From assembly GCA_902780865.1 (NCBI GenBank), contig CACZHC010000002.1, forward strand, positions 1 through 56,091: 56,091 nt of DNA, read 5' to 3'. This document shows, piece after piece, positions 25,414-33,890 of the stretch. The stretch is from an uncultured bacterium (GTDB lineage Bacteria > Verrucomicrobiota > Kiritimatiellia > RFP12 > UBA1067). The number at the start of each line of letters is the position of its first letter. Position 1 is the first letter of the stretch. The notes beneath the pieces are model-generated. The model was not told where the DNA came from and ran no database searches. It saw nothing but the letters and a program-made list of their open reading frames with translations. Both the position numbers and the translations under genes were made by a program.

Positions 25414-27531
25414 ATGAAAAAGACTATTGCACTCGTTGTCGCCGCACTTTCATGCGCAGCTGTCGCGGCCGAAGGCCAGAAGCCGCTCAGCCCGTGCGCG
25501 TTCGTGGACCCGTTCGTCGGCACTGCCGGCACGGGCCATACTTTCCCTTCGGCCTGCGTTCCCTTCGGGCTCGTCCAGGCAGGTCCCGACACTGGCAACG
25601 GCGACTGGGATCACTGCTCGGGCTACCGTTATGGGGACAGCTCGATCTTCGGGTTTTCGCAGACCCACCTCAACGGCACCGGCTGTCCCGATCTTGGCGA
25701 CGTGAGGATTCTTCCCTTCGCGTCGGCGTCCGCTCCCGAGTCTGTGCCCTACGACAAGGCAAGCGAAAGCGCGAGGCCCGGCTTCTATACCGTCACGCTT
25801 GCCAGCGGCATCAAGGTCGAGGTCTCCGCGACCGAACGCTGCGCCATCTACCGCATCTCCTATCCGAAGGGCGCGCGCAACCGTCTTCTCGTCGACCCCC
25901 GCTGGTGCATAACGCGTAGCAACCCCGCCTCCGCGTGCATCCGCTTCGCCGATGTCGCGCCAGACGGCAAGAACGGCGTCTCCGGCAAGGTCGTCGTCAA
26001 CAACTGGGTCAAGCGCACCTACGCCTTCAAGATGGAGTTCTCCCGTCCGTTCTCGTCGGAGAGGGATCTCGTCTTCGACTTTGGCTCGTCGCAGGGTGAA
26101 CCGCTCTTGGTAAAGATCGCGCTCTCTGCGCTTGGCGGCGTTTCCGACGCCGAGCGCAATCTCGCCGCCGAGATCCCCGGCTGGGACTTCGACCGCGTCG
26201 CATCTGCCGCGGACGCGAAGTGGGAGAAGATGCTCTCCCGCGTGGCGGTCGAGGGGAGCGACGACCAGAAGCGCAACTTCTACACTTCCCTCTACCATCT
26301 CTTCATCCAGCCGAACGACATTTCCGACGCCGGCCAGTCGCCGTACTACTCCACGCTTTCCACGTGGGACACGTTCCGCGCGGCGCATCCGCTCTACACG
26401 ATTCTCGTCCCGGAGATCGTTCCTGGACTCGTGCGCTCGATGCAGCGACAGGGCGAGTTCACGGGGTATCTCCCGATATGGACGCTCTGGGGCCGCGACA
26501 ACCAGTGCATGATCGGCACGCACTCGGTGCCAGTTCTCGTCGACGCATACCTCAAGGGCTTCCCCGGCGACTGGGAGAGCGTCTACGCGCAGATAAAGGA
26601 GACGCTGACGAAGAAGCACGAAGGCCGCGGCAAGGAGCAATGGGATGTCCTCGACAAGTACGGCTACTATCCGTTCGACATAATCAAGGGCGAATCCGTC
26701 TCGCGCACGATGGAGTGCGGCTACGACGACTGGTGCGCAGGGAAGATGGCGGAGAAGCTTGGCCGCGCCGAGGACGCCGCGTTCTTCTTCAAGCGCTCTG
26801 GCGGCTGGCGAAACGTGTTCGACGCTTCCGTCTGCCTCGTGCGCGGCAAGGACTCGAAGGGCAAGTGGCGCGAGCCGTTCGACCCATACGCAGTCGGCTA
26901 CGGCGAGAAGAGCGACTTCACCGAGGGCAACGCCTTTCAGTACACATGGCACGTGATGCAGGACCCCGACGGTCTCGTCGAGGCGATGGGTGGGCGCGAT
27001 GCGTTCGTGAAGCGGCTCGACGGGCTTTTTGAGCAGCCCGAGAAGGTGCAAGGCGACGTTCTCGACGTCACGGGGCTCATCGGGCAGTACGTCCACGGCA
27101 ACGAGCCGAGCCACCACGTCATCTACTTCTACACGCTCGTCGGCGAGCGCGACAAGACCGCGCGCAGGGTCCGCGACGTGTTCGACAAGTTCTACCTCCC
27201 GAAGCCGGACGGGCTCTGCGGCAACGACGACTGCGGGCAGATGAGCGCGTGGTACGTCTTCTCGGCTCTCGGCTTCTATCCGTTCAACCCGTGCGGAGGC
27301 ACGTACGTCCTCGGCGCGCCGCAGATCCCGAAGGCGACGGTGAAGATCGGGGGTCAGGGGCCAGGAGCCAGTGGTCAGAGCAAGACCTTGACCGTCGTCG
27401 CCAACAATCTCTCTGCCGAGAACAAGTACGTGAAGTCCGTCACTTTCAACGGCAAGCCCCTCGACAAGACTATCGAGCACGCCGACCTGATGGCCGGCGG
27501 CGAGCTCGTCTTCGAGATGGCGGGGAAGTGA
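25414..27531 (+). CDS. GH92 family alpha-mannosidase
   Basis: A 705-residue exported enzyme (signal MKKTIALVVAALSCAAVAA). GH92 enzymes are calcium-dependent exo-alpha-mannosidases that trim host N-glycans or yeast mannan. Family landmarks are FVDPFVGTAGTGHTFPSACVPFG, the PDTGNGDWDHCSGY block, GFSQTHLNGTGCPDLGD, TLWGRDNQCMIGTHS, GNEPSHHVIYFY, and DGLCGNDDCGQMSAWYVFSALGFYPFNP. Length is normal. The ATG at 25414 has aggag and a signal peptide; a start at 25372 is rejected. Near the C-terminus, residues around GGQGPGASGQSK come from a repeat insertion. Confidence 0.93.
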   Translation: MKKTIALVVAALSCAAVAAEGQKPLSPCAFVDPFVGTAGTGHTFPSACVPFGLVQAGPDTGNGDWDHCSGYRYGDSSIFGFSQTHLNGTGCPDLGDVRILPFASASAPESVPYDKASESARPGFYTVTLASGIKVEVSATERCAIYRISYPKGARNRLLVDPRWCITRSNPASACIRFADVAPDGKNGVSGKVVVNNWVKRTYAFKMEFSRPFSSERDLVFDFGSSQGEPLLVKIALSALGGVSDAERNLAAEIPGWDFDRVASAADAKWEKMLSRVAVEGSDDQKRNFYTSLYHLFIQPNDISDAGQSPYYSTLSTWDTFRAAHPLYTILVPEIVPGLVRSMQRQGEFTGYLPIWTLWGRDNQCMIGTHSVPVLVDAYLKGFPGDWESVYAQIKETLTKKHEGRGKEQWDVLDKYGYYPFDIIKGESVSRTMECGYDDWCAGKMAEKLGRAEDAAFFFKRSGGWRNVFDASVCLVRGKDSKGKWREPFDPYAVGYGEKSDFTEGNAFQYTWHVMQDPDGLVEAMGGRDAFVKRLDGLFEQPEKVQGDVLDVTGLIGQYVHGNEPSHHVIYFYTLVGERDKTARRVRDVFDKFYLPKPDGLCGNDDCGQMSAWYVFSALGFYPFNPCGGTYVLGAPQIPKATVKIGGQGPGASGQSKTLTVVANNLSAENKYVKSVTFNGKPLDKTIEHADLMAGGELVFEMAGK
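27349..27380 (+). repeat. Repeat inserted in frame in the GH92 gene
   Basis: The stretch reads gggtcaggggccaggagcc then agtggtcagag, a degenerate GGTCAGGGGCCAG period of about 9-10 bases. It lies in frame within the last beta domain and adds about ten small residues. The style matches short-period intergenic repeats elsewhere in the window. Confidence 0.45.
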
Positions 27532-27537
27532 GAAAAG

Positions 27538-27546
27538 TGGTATAAT
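27538..27546 (+). promoter_or_regulatory. Extended -10 promoter of alr
   Basis: TGGTATAAT ends 9 bases before the alr ATG at 27556. It begins only 6 bases after the GH92 stop codon, so alr has its own promoter despite the tight spacing. Confidence 0.6.
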
Positions 27547-27555
27547 TTCCCTGCA

Positions 27556-28731
27556 ATGAAGAATGATTGCAGGAATGTTGGGAAGGGCGCGAAGCGCGAA
27601 ACGCTTAAACGCCGCGTACGCGTCGAGATCGATCTCGGCGCATTGGTGAGGAACTACAGGAAAATCGTCGCGCACGTGAAGCCGATGAAGGTCCTCGCCG
27701 TCCTCAAGGCGAACGCCTACGGCCTTGGCGTCGGTGCCTACGCGAAAGCGCTCGCAGAGGCTGGCTGCCGAGAGTTCGGCGTCGCGGAGCCGTTCGAGGC
27801 GCTCGAGCTTCTCGCGGTCCTTAAGCGCGGCGGATTTGCCGCGGACGTGCAGATCCTCTCGTCGATACTCCCGGATGAAATCGCGCCGATGGTGAAGGCA
27901 GGCGTCATACTTCCCATTACCGATGTCGCGACGGCGAAGCTCATAAGCGATGATGCGCGCAGGGCGAAGAAGACGGCGCGCGTCCACTTCAAGCTCGACA
28001 CCGGCATGGGACGCCTCGGCATACTCGCGAAGGACGCGCTTGAGACGATACGCGCCGTAAGGAAACTCCCGAACCTCGACTGCGAGGGGATTTTCTCGCA
28101 CTGCCCGATGGCGTACGACCCGAAGGACCCGTTCACGAAGCGGCAGATTAAGCTCTTCAAGTCGATAGTCGCGTCGTGCGCGAAGGAGGGCATCGCGTTC
28201 CGCAAGGTCCACATGGCGGCGTCCGACGCGATCAACAACTTCCCCGAGACTGCGAAGCCGCCGTTCACGATGGTGAGGACCGGCATCAACCTTCACGGCA
28301 GCTTCGACCCTAACGGCCGCAAGGCGCTGAATGTCGAGCCGGTCCTCTCCCTGCGGACGCGCGTCGCGCAGGTGCGCGAACTGCCCGCGGGCACGACGCT
28401 CGGCTACGGGCGCACTTGGTGCCTCGCGCAGCCGACGAAGGTCGCGACGATCTCGGCTGGCTACGCCGATGGGCTTCCGCTCGCGCTCACGAACCGCGGC
28501 CACGTCTTCATCGGCGGACGCCGCTGCAAGATAATAGGCCGTATTTCCATGGACTATACGACCGTCGACGTGTCGGACGTTCCCGGGGTGAAGCCCGGCG
28601 ACGAGGTTGTCTGCTTCGGCACTTGCGGGCGCGACTCGATAACCCCCGACGACTGGGCTATGCTGAAGGGAACTCACGCTTATGATATAATTTGTTCTCT
28701 CGGCTCGCGCGTCCAGCGCGTCGTGAAGTGA
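27556..28731 (+). CDS. alr: Alanine racemase
   Basis: A 391-residue PLP enzyme of the standard fold that makes D-alanine for peptidoglycan. The PLP Lys is residue 51 in VLKANAYGLG. Other landmarks are DTGMGRLG, the HCPMA strand, RTGINLHG, LGYGRTW, and the second catalytic Tyr in SAGYADGLP, then MDYTTVDV. The N-terminal 20 residues before VRVEIDLGAL are basic and not family-typical; the first residues repeat the leader peptide upstream of GH92. It appears to be expressed from its own leaderless promoter. Confidence 0.93.
   Translation: MKNDCRNVGKGAKRETLKRRVRVEIDLGALVRNYRKIVAHVKPMKVLAVLKANAYGLGVGAYAKALAEAGCREFGVAEPFEALELLAVLKRGGFAADVQILSSILPDEIAPMVKAGVILPITDVATAKLISDDARRAKKTARVHFKLDTGMGRLGILAKDALETIRAVRKLPNLDCEGIFSHCPMAYDPKDPFTKRQIKLFKSIVASCAKEGIAFRKVHMAASDAINNFPETAKPPFTMVRTGINLHGSFDPNGRKALNVEPVLSLRTRVAQVRELPAGTTLGYGRTWCLAQPTKVATISAGYADGLPLALTNRGHVFIGGRRCKIIGRISMDYTTVDVSDVPGVKPGDEVVCFGTCGRDSITPDDWAMLKGTHAYDIICSLGSRVQRVVK
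28683..28691 (+). promoter_or_regulatory. Promoter inside the alr 3' end
   Basis: TGATATAAT lies in the last codons of alr, about 68 bases before the UDP-sugar pyrophosphorylase start. The match is exact for an extended -10 element, so a separate transcript for the next gene is plausible, though a chance match in coding DNA cannot be excluded. Confidence 0.4.
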
Positions 28732-28758
28732 TTTAACGATAAAACCAAGGAGAAGAAA

Positions 28759-30102
28759 ATGAACTACGCAGAGGCCAAGAAGATGCTCGACAAGTGTGGA
28801 CAGGGACATGTCCTCGCCTGGTGGAACAAGCTTTCGAAGAAGGGGCAGAACGCCCTCCTTGAACAGGTCGGGAAGATAGACCCAAAGAGTCTTGCCTACT
28901 GCCAGAAGGCGCTTAAGGCCGGAACGGCCGCAATCGACAACTCGAAGGGCAAGGCCCCGAAGGTCGCCGTCCTCAAGGGCAAGAAGCTCGCCGAGGCCGT
29001 CGCGCTCGGAGAGAAGGAGCTAAAGGCAGGCCGCGTCGCCGCGCTTCTCGTCGCAGGCGGCCAGGGCTCGCGCCTCGGCTATGACGGCCCGAAGGGCTGC
29101 TACTCGATCGGCCCGATCACCGGCGCGCCGCTCTTCTACTTCCACGCCCGCAAGATCCTCGCGCGCACCATCCGCTACGGGCGCACGATTCCGTTCTACG
29201 TGATGACGAGCGAGGCCAACAACGAGGCGACGATCCGCTGCTTCGAGGAGAACGAGTACTTCGGGCTCAACCCGAAGGACGTGTTCTTCTTCACCCAGGG
29301 CATGTGGCCTGGCATGACGCAGGACGGCAAGATCATCATGGACGCGCCCGGCCACGTCTTCATGAGCCCCGACGGCCACGGCGGCCTTCTCGCAGCGCTC
29401 AAGCGCTCGGGCGCCCTTGCCGACATGAAGAAGCGCGGCATCAAGTCTGTCTTCTTCTTCCAGGTAGACAATCCCCTCGTCGAGATCGCCGACCCCGCGT
29501 TCATCGGCTACCACGTCGCGAACAAGTCGGAGTATTCGCTCAAGCTCTGCGCAAAGCGCGACCCCTACGAGAAGGTCGGCATGCCGATGCAGTTCGGCAA
29601 GAACTTCCGCATGGTCGAGTACACAGAGATGACGAAGGAGCAGTGCGTGCGCAAGGGCAAGGACGGCAAGCTCTACTTCCTCTACGGCTCGCCCGCGATC
29701 CACGTCTTCGACCGCGCGTTCCTCGAGCGCGAGGCCGGGAAGCCCATGCCGCTCCACCTCGCTTTCAAGAAGATTCCGTTCGTCGACGCGAAGGGCAAGG
29801 TCGTGAAGCCGTCCGAGCCGAACGGCTACAAGTTCGAGAAGTTCATCTTCGACGTCCTCCCGAACGCGCGCCGCGCGGCGTTCCTCGCCTTTGAGCAGAA
29901 GGACGAGTTCTCGCCCGTCAAGAACGCCGAGGGCGGCGATTCGCCCGCGACGTGCAAGGCCGACATGCAGGCGAAGTGGCGCCGCTGGCTCGCCGATGCG
30001 GGCGTCGCGGTGAAGGCCGGCGTTCCCGTCGAGATCGACCCCGCCTATGCGCTTGACGCGGCGGACGTCAAGTCGATCGGCATCGCCCTTGGCGCGGAGT
30101 GA
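28759..30102 (+). CDS. UDP-sugar pyrophosphorylase (UAP1/UGP type)
   Basis: A 447-residue nucleotidyltransferase. It has the LLVAGGQGSRLGYDGPKGC uridine-binding loop, FYVMTSEANN, SPDGHGG, FFFQVDNPL and the C-terminal FSPVKNAEGGDSPATCK block typical of UDP-N-acetylhexosamine pyrophosphorylases of eukaryotic UAP1 type. It transfers UMP from UTP to a sugar 1-phosphate, giving UDP-GlcNAc or a related sugar for envelope synthesis. UGP-type glucose activity is also possible. The start follows aaggagaag. xseB begins 5 bases downstream. Confidence 0.85.
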   Translation: MNYAEAKKMLDKCGQGHVLAWWNKLSKKGQNALLEQVGKIDPKSLAYCQKALKAGTAAIDNSKGKAPKVAVLKGKKLAEAVALGEKELKAGRVAALLVAGGQGSRLGYDGPKGCYSIGPITGAPLFYFHARKILARTIRYGRTIPFYVMTSEANNEATIRCFEENEYFGLNPKDVFFFTQGMWPGMTQDGKIIMDAPGHVFMSPDGHGGLLAALKRSGALADMKKRGIKSVFFFQVDNPLVEIADPAFIGYHVANKSEYSLKLCAKRDPYEKVGMPMQFGKNFRMVEYTEMTKEQCVRKGKDGKLYFLYGSPAIHVFDRAFLEREAGKPMPLHLAFKKIPFVDAKGKVVKPSEPNGYKFEKFIFDVLPNARRAAFLAFEQKDEFSPVKNAEGGDSPATCKADMQAKWRRWLADAGVAVKAGVPVEIDPAYALDAADVKSIGIALGAE

Positions 30103-30107
30103 TCGCG

Positions 30108-30308
30108 ATGAATTTCGAGGACAACCTCAAGAAGCTCGAGCAGCTCGTCGCCAAGATGGAGTCTGGCGACATGAAGCTCGACGACATGATAAAGGCGTTC
30201 GAGGAGGGCCGCAAGCTCGTCGACACCTGCCAGAAGGACCTCGAGTCCATCAGGCAGCGCATCGAGAAGGTCACGAAGTCGGGCGCAGTCGAGGAAATGA
30301 AGGCATGA
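30108..30308 (+). CDS. xseB: Exodeoxyribonuclease VII small subunit
   Basis: A 66-residue helical protein with the XseB pattern: FEDNLKKLEQLVAKMESGDMKLDDMIKAFEEGRKL. It is the small subunit that supports XseA in degrading single-stranded DNA. No xseA is seen in the window. A GTG at 30099 could add three residues; ATG 30108 gives the family start. The stop overlaps the next ATG (ATGA). Confidence 0.9.
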   Translation: MNFEDNLKKLEQLVAKMESGDMKLDDMIKAFEEGRKLVDTCQKDLESIRQRIEKVTKSGAVEEMKA

Positions 30309-31345
30309 AGCAGATATACGTCCAGGCGCAACCAGACCACATCGAGTCGCTTTCGAAGTCGGCTCCGATCGCGGCAGTCGAGGAACTCGTGTGGAACGCG
30401 CTTGACGCAGACGCTCGCGAGGTCAAGGTAGACCTTATCACCAATCCGCTCGGCGCGGTAGAGGCGGTGCGCGTGTCGGACGACGGCACGGGAATCGACG
30501 CCGAAAAGGCCGACGCGACCTTCGGCTCGCTTGGCGGGAGCTGGAAGCGCACGGCGACCCAGACGGAGTTCGGCGGTCGTCGGCTCCACGGGCGGCACGG
30601 ACGCGGGCGCTTCAAGGCGTTTGCGCTCGGGACGCATGTCGAGTGGCGCACTACGGTTCGCAAGGAGGGCGGCGGGTTCAGGTCGTATGTCCTCTCCGGC
30701 GACCTTTCGACGCCAGGAGTCTTCGACCTCGACGAGAGCGCGAAGCCAGGTCCCGCGACAGGCACCGAGGTGAACATCACCAACATCAAGGCGACGTGCG
30801 ACTCGCTGCTCAGCGCGGAAGAGACGGTGCAGACTCTCGCGGCGAAGTTCGCGCTTTACCTTAAGAGCTATCCCGATGTCAGGATCTACTTCAACGGGCT
30901 TCCCGTGACGCCTGTCATCGTACAGCGTCGCACGACCGACTACAAGCTTTCCCTCGAGAACGGCGCGGAGGCGAAGCTTGAAGTCATCGAGTGGAAGCGC
31001 AAGTTCGTGGGCGCAGGGCGCCTCGTATTCGCGGGGCCCGACGGCTTCCAGCTTCACGAGCAGTCGGCGCTCGTGCGCTCTGGCGGAATCCCCTACACGG
31101 CCTATCTCGTTTCGCCGCGCTTCCCCGCGCTCAACGCCGAGAACGCGCTCGTCATGGACGAGCTCAATCCCGAAGTCAGGATGTACATCGACGAGGCGAA
31201 GAAGGTGCTTAAGGCCCACTTCGTCGCGCTCGGAGACGAGAAGAGCGAATTCGAGCGCGAGTGGGAGGAGCGCATCGCCGCCCTCTCGAAGGAAGAGCGC
31301 AAGACGCTCTACATGATGCTCAAGAAATCCCTTAAGGCAAAATAG
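30305..31345 (+). CDS. GHKL-type ATPase (HSP90/MutL-like N-domain)
   Basis: A 346-residue protein. The ATP fold has the N-box Glu/Asn in VEELVWNALDADA, the G1 box DDGTGID and the lid HGRHGRGRFKAFALG. A second domain of about 150 residues follows without a recognised family, ending in a Lys/Glu-rich helix. It is not a histidine kinase, since no phospho-acceptor region is seen. Related solo GHKL proteins are found in DNA repair (MutL-like) and defence. The ATGA overlap with xseB hints at a DNA-processing role. Confidence 0.75.
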   Translation: MKQIYVQAQPDHIESLSKSAPIAAVEELVWNALDADAREVKVDLITNPLGAVEAVRVSDDGTGIDAEKADATFGSLGGSWKRTATQTEFGGRRLHGRHGRGRFKAFALGTHVEWRTTVRKEGGGFRSYVLSGDLSTPGVFDLDESAKPGPATGTEVNITNIKATCDSLLSAEETVQTLAAKFALYLKSYPDVRIYFNGLPVTPVIVQRRTTDYKLSLENGAEAKLEVIEWKRKFVGAGRLVFAGPDGFQLHEQSALVRSGGIPYTAYLVSPRFPALNAENALVMDELNPEVRMYIDEAKKVLKAHFVALGDEKSEFEREWEERIAALSKEERKTLYMMLKKSLKAK

Positions 31346-31350
31346 CGCTT

Positions 31351-32478
31351 ATGCTCTACTACCTGTCGCAGTATCTCGTCCCGTATTGGGGTCCGTTCCG
31401 CCTTCTCCAGTCCCACGCGCTTTTGCTCGCGGGCGGCACATTTGCCGCGGCGCTTCTCGTGTGGCTTCTTTTGCCGCGGGTCTGGCGTTTCCTTCCGCAG
31501 GACCATGGCAAGGCGATCCTCAAGGACATGGGCGGAATGCAGTCGCGCGGCAAGCCGACTGGCACAGGCCTCGCAGTGACGCTCATATCGCTCCCCGTGA
31601 TACTGCTCTTCGCGCCGCTCGCCGTCTGGGACCTGATGGCCGTTTTCGCCATGTACGGCGCGATGCTCTTCGGGTATCTCGACGATCGCGCGGCGGTTCC
31701 GTGGGGGGAACTCAAGAAGGGGCTTCTTGACGCAGTCGTATCCTGCGCGATAGCGGTGTTTATCTTTCTCGGTCACTCCGACGTAATCAACGGCTCGCAC
31801 GTCATGGTGGCGTGGCTGCCGTTCGTGAAGGGCGCGACGATGATCGGCGACGTGGGAGTGTGGCTCATCCCCGGCTGGGCGTATGTTCCCGTCGCGGCGG
31901 CTATTCTCTGGTTCACGATGAACGCGACGAACTGCTCGGACGGCGTTGACGGACTTGCGGGCACGCTTACCGTCATAACGCTTGCTATGCTCGCGGTGAT
32001 CCTCTACATCGTCGTCGGCTATCGTCCCGTCGCGCACTACTTCCTGATTCCGGTCTACTCCGAGGCCGCGCGCTGGGCAATCGTCGTCATGATCGTCGCA
32101 GGCGCGTTCGGCGGGTATCTCTGGTACAACGCAGAGCCCTCGAAGGTGCTGATGGGCGACGCGGGGAGCCGCTTCCTCGGGATTCTCGTCGCGACGGCGT
32201 CGCTCATGACGGGCAATCCGCTTCTCGTCCTTTTCCTCTCGCCTGTCGTTCTCGTCAACGGCGGCGGCGGGCTCGGGAAGCTCGTCCTTCTCCGCGTTGC
32301 GAAGCGGCTCGGGTTCCAGATCGGCGACGACAGCGTGATTCGCAAGGTGCGCTTCCCGCTGCACGACCACTGCAAGAAGAACCTCGGCTGGTCGAACGCC
32401 CAGGTCCTCATGCGTTTCGTCCTGCTGCAGCTGGCGCTTGTACCTATCCTCCTCATGATCCTCATCAAGGTGAGGTAG
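31351..32478 (+). CDS. mraY: Phospho-MurNAc-pentapeptide transferase
   Basis: A 375-residue integral membrane enzyme with about ten transmembrane helices. It moves phospho-MurNAc-pentapeptide to undecaprenyl phosphate to form lipid I. Family motifs are GKPTGTGLAV (the PTMGG-like region), GYLDDRAAVPWGELKKG, NATNCSDGVDGLAG with catalytic Asp residues, and FPLHDHCKKNLGWSNAQV in place of PLHHHFE. It lies outside the usual mur/fts cluster. The preceding gene ends 6 bases before its ATG. Confidence 0.92.
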   Translation: MLYYLSQYLVPYWGPFRLLQSHALLLAGGTFAAALLVWLLLPRVWRFLPQDHGKAILKDMGGMQSRGKPTGTGLAVTLISLPVILLFAPLAVWDLMAVFAMYGAMLFGYLDDRAAVPWGELKKGLLDAVVSCAIAVFIFLGHSDVINGSHVMVAWLPFVKGATMIGDVGVWLIPGWAYVPVAAAILWFTMNATNCSDGVDGLAGTLTVITLAMLAVILYIVVGYRPVAHYFLIPVYSEAARWAIVVMIVAGAFGGYLWYNAEPSKVLMGDAGSRFLGILVATASLMTGNPLLVLFLSPVVLVNGGGGLGKLVLLRVAKRLGFQIGDDSVIRKVRFPLHDHCKKNLGWSNAQVLMRFVLLQLALVPILLMILIKVR

Positions 32479-32497
32479 GACCTGGTCCGCGGGCTAT

Positions 32498-33418
32498 ATG
32501 GCTTCCGAGAAAGATACGGTTCACGAGGTCCGGCGCGTCACATACGCCGGAATGGCCGTCAACATCGCGATTGCGGTGCTGAAGGGCTGCGTCGGTATCG
32601 TGTTCTCTTCGCAGGCGCTGTTTGCCGACGCGGTGCATTCTCTCTCCGATCTCGTGACTGACTTCGCTGTAGTCCTTGGTGTGCGCTACTGGTCGGCCCC
32701 AGCCGACGAAGAGCATCCCTACGGACACGGCAAGATCGAGGCGCTGGTGACGCTCTTCATTGCGATTGCGCTTGTCGTCGTCGCCTATGAACTTGGCGCA
32801 CACGCCGTTCGCACGCTCGTCTCGGGCGAGTCGTCTGTTCCAGGACTCCCCGCGCTGTTCGTCGCGCTCGTCTCGGTCGCCTCGAAGGAATGGCTGTTCC
32901 GCTGGACGCGCCGCGCCGCGCGGAAGATCGCCTCCCCCGCGCTCGAGGCAAACGCCTGGCACCACAGGTCGGACGCCATCAGCTCGATCCCCGTCGCCAT
33001 CGCGGTAGTCGTCGCGCATGTCTGGCCGTCGCTTGCATGGGTGGACTCGGTTGGCGCGGTTCTTGTCGCGCTGTTCATCCTCCATGTCGCGTGGGAGATC
33101 GCGTATCCTGCGCTTCAGGAACTCGTGGACGCGGAAATAGGCGGCAAGTCCGCCGCGGTCGAGTCGCTTGCCCGCAATGTCGCCGGAGTCGTGGAAGTGC
33201 ACAAGGTCCGCGTCCGCCGATACGGCGGCGCGTACGTGGCCGATTTGCACGTGCATGTCGACGCCGGACTTTCGGTCGCGGAGGGCCATCGCATCGGGCA
33301 CGATGTCTCCGATGCGCTGCTTGCGTCCGACCTCGGGATAGTCGACGCCATCGTGCATGTTGAGCCAGGCGTTTACCCTTATTCTGACCGCCAGAGCGCA
33401 TCTCACCCCGATGAATAA
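32498..33418 (+). CDS. Cation diffusion facilitator (CDF) metal exporter
   Basis: A 306-residue membrane protein with about six helices. Metal-site motifs are ADAVHSLSDLVTDF in helix 2, EEHPYGHGKIEAL, and ANAWHHRSDAISS in helix 5. The C-terminal cytoplasmic domain (about 210-295) has the ferredoxin-like VRRYGGAYVADLHVHVD pattern. CDF proteins export zinc, cobalt, iron or manganese with proton antiport; the DxxxD/HxxxD pattern is compatible with zinc or a mixed range. The last 15 residues are followed by a repeat-rich gap. Confidence 0.88.
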   Translation: MASEKDTVHEVRRVTYAGMAVNIAIAVLKGCVGIVFSSQALFADAVHSLSDLVTDFAVVLGVRYWSAPADEEHPYGHGKIEALVTLFIAIALVVVAYELGAHAVRTLVSGESSVPGLPALFVALVSVASKEWLFRWTRRAARKIASPALEANAWHHRSDAISSIPVAIAVVVAHVWPSLAWVDSVGAVLVALFILHVAWEIAYPALQELVDAEIGGKSAAVESLARNVAGVVEVHKVRVRRYGGAYVADLHVHVDAGLSVAEGHRIGHDVSDALLASDLGIVDAIVHVEPGVYPYSDRQSASHPDE

Positions 33419-33817
33419 AGGGTGATGTGTGCTTTCGCAAGAGGAATGGGCGTTTTCTCCTGGCAAGAAGAAACTCCGAGCGTTAGGGCTCCCGCTACCG
33501 CTCCGCGGCTTCGCGATGTCTCAACGGCAATTCCGTGCGTCGAATTATCTTCTTGAGCTGCCTTCGGCAGGGTTGGAAGACGTGACAACCAATCCCAGCC
33601 CGCCGGAGGAGGTCTGGAGGAGACCTCCTCCAGCTCAAAGCCGACATGCATCGCTCAGCGAGACGCGAATGAAGGGTGCGACGCAAATGCAATTCTGCGG
33701 AGCGGTAGCGAGAGCCCTGCTGATTGGAGTTAAATTCGGCGGCTTAGGCGAAGGGTAATCGGCAGAAGCTGAAAAATGGGTAAACTCCAGCATGTCGAGC
33801 CAGGCGCGGGGTCTTTT
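33419..33817 (+). repeat. Repeat-rich gap with inverted repeats
   Basis: The gap holds a 22-base inverted repeat with one mismatch (33485-33506 against 33697-33718; first arm agggctcccgctaccgctc). Inside it is a perfect 11-bp hairpin GGAGGAGGTCT-GGAGG-AGACCTCCTCC (33605-33631). A 17-base direct repeat with one mismatch (gcatgttgagccaggcg) lies at 33355-33371, in the end of the CDF gene, and at 33790-33806. I see no transposase; it may be a small non-autonomous element or a clustered palindromic repeat. Confidence 0.5.
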
Positions 33818-33826
33818 TGATATAAT
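33818..33826 (+). promoter_or_regulatory. Extended -10 promoter of hisF
   Basis: TGATATAAT is 64 bases before the hisF ATG at 33891. The leader that follows contains gggcggaag-accggcgaa and then a good Shine-Dalgarno (gaaggga). Confidence 0.6.
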
Positions 33827-33890
33827 TAACGAGTTCCGCCGGGCGGAAGAACCGGCGAATGAAACAAAACAAAGAAGGGAGCGCTTGAAG

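Noticed and set aside
25450-28809. 1,119-codon open frame on the minus strand
   Set aside because: It lies antisense to GH92 and alr, which have full family motifs. Its composition (Arg, Val, Leu, His, Asp rich) is that of a mirror frame in GC-rich DNA.
33429-33758. 109-codon frame after the CDF gene
   Set aside because: It runs through the inverted repeats and hairpin; composition is repeat-like and no homology is recognised.
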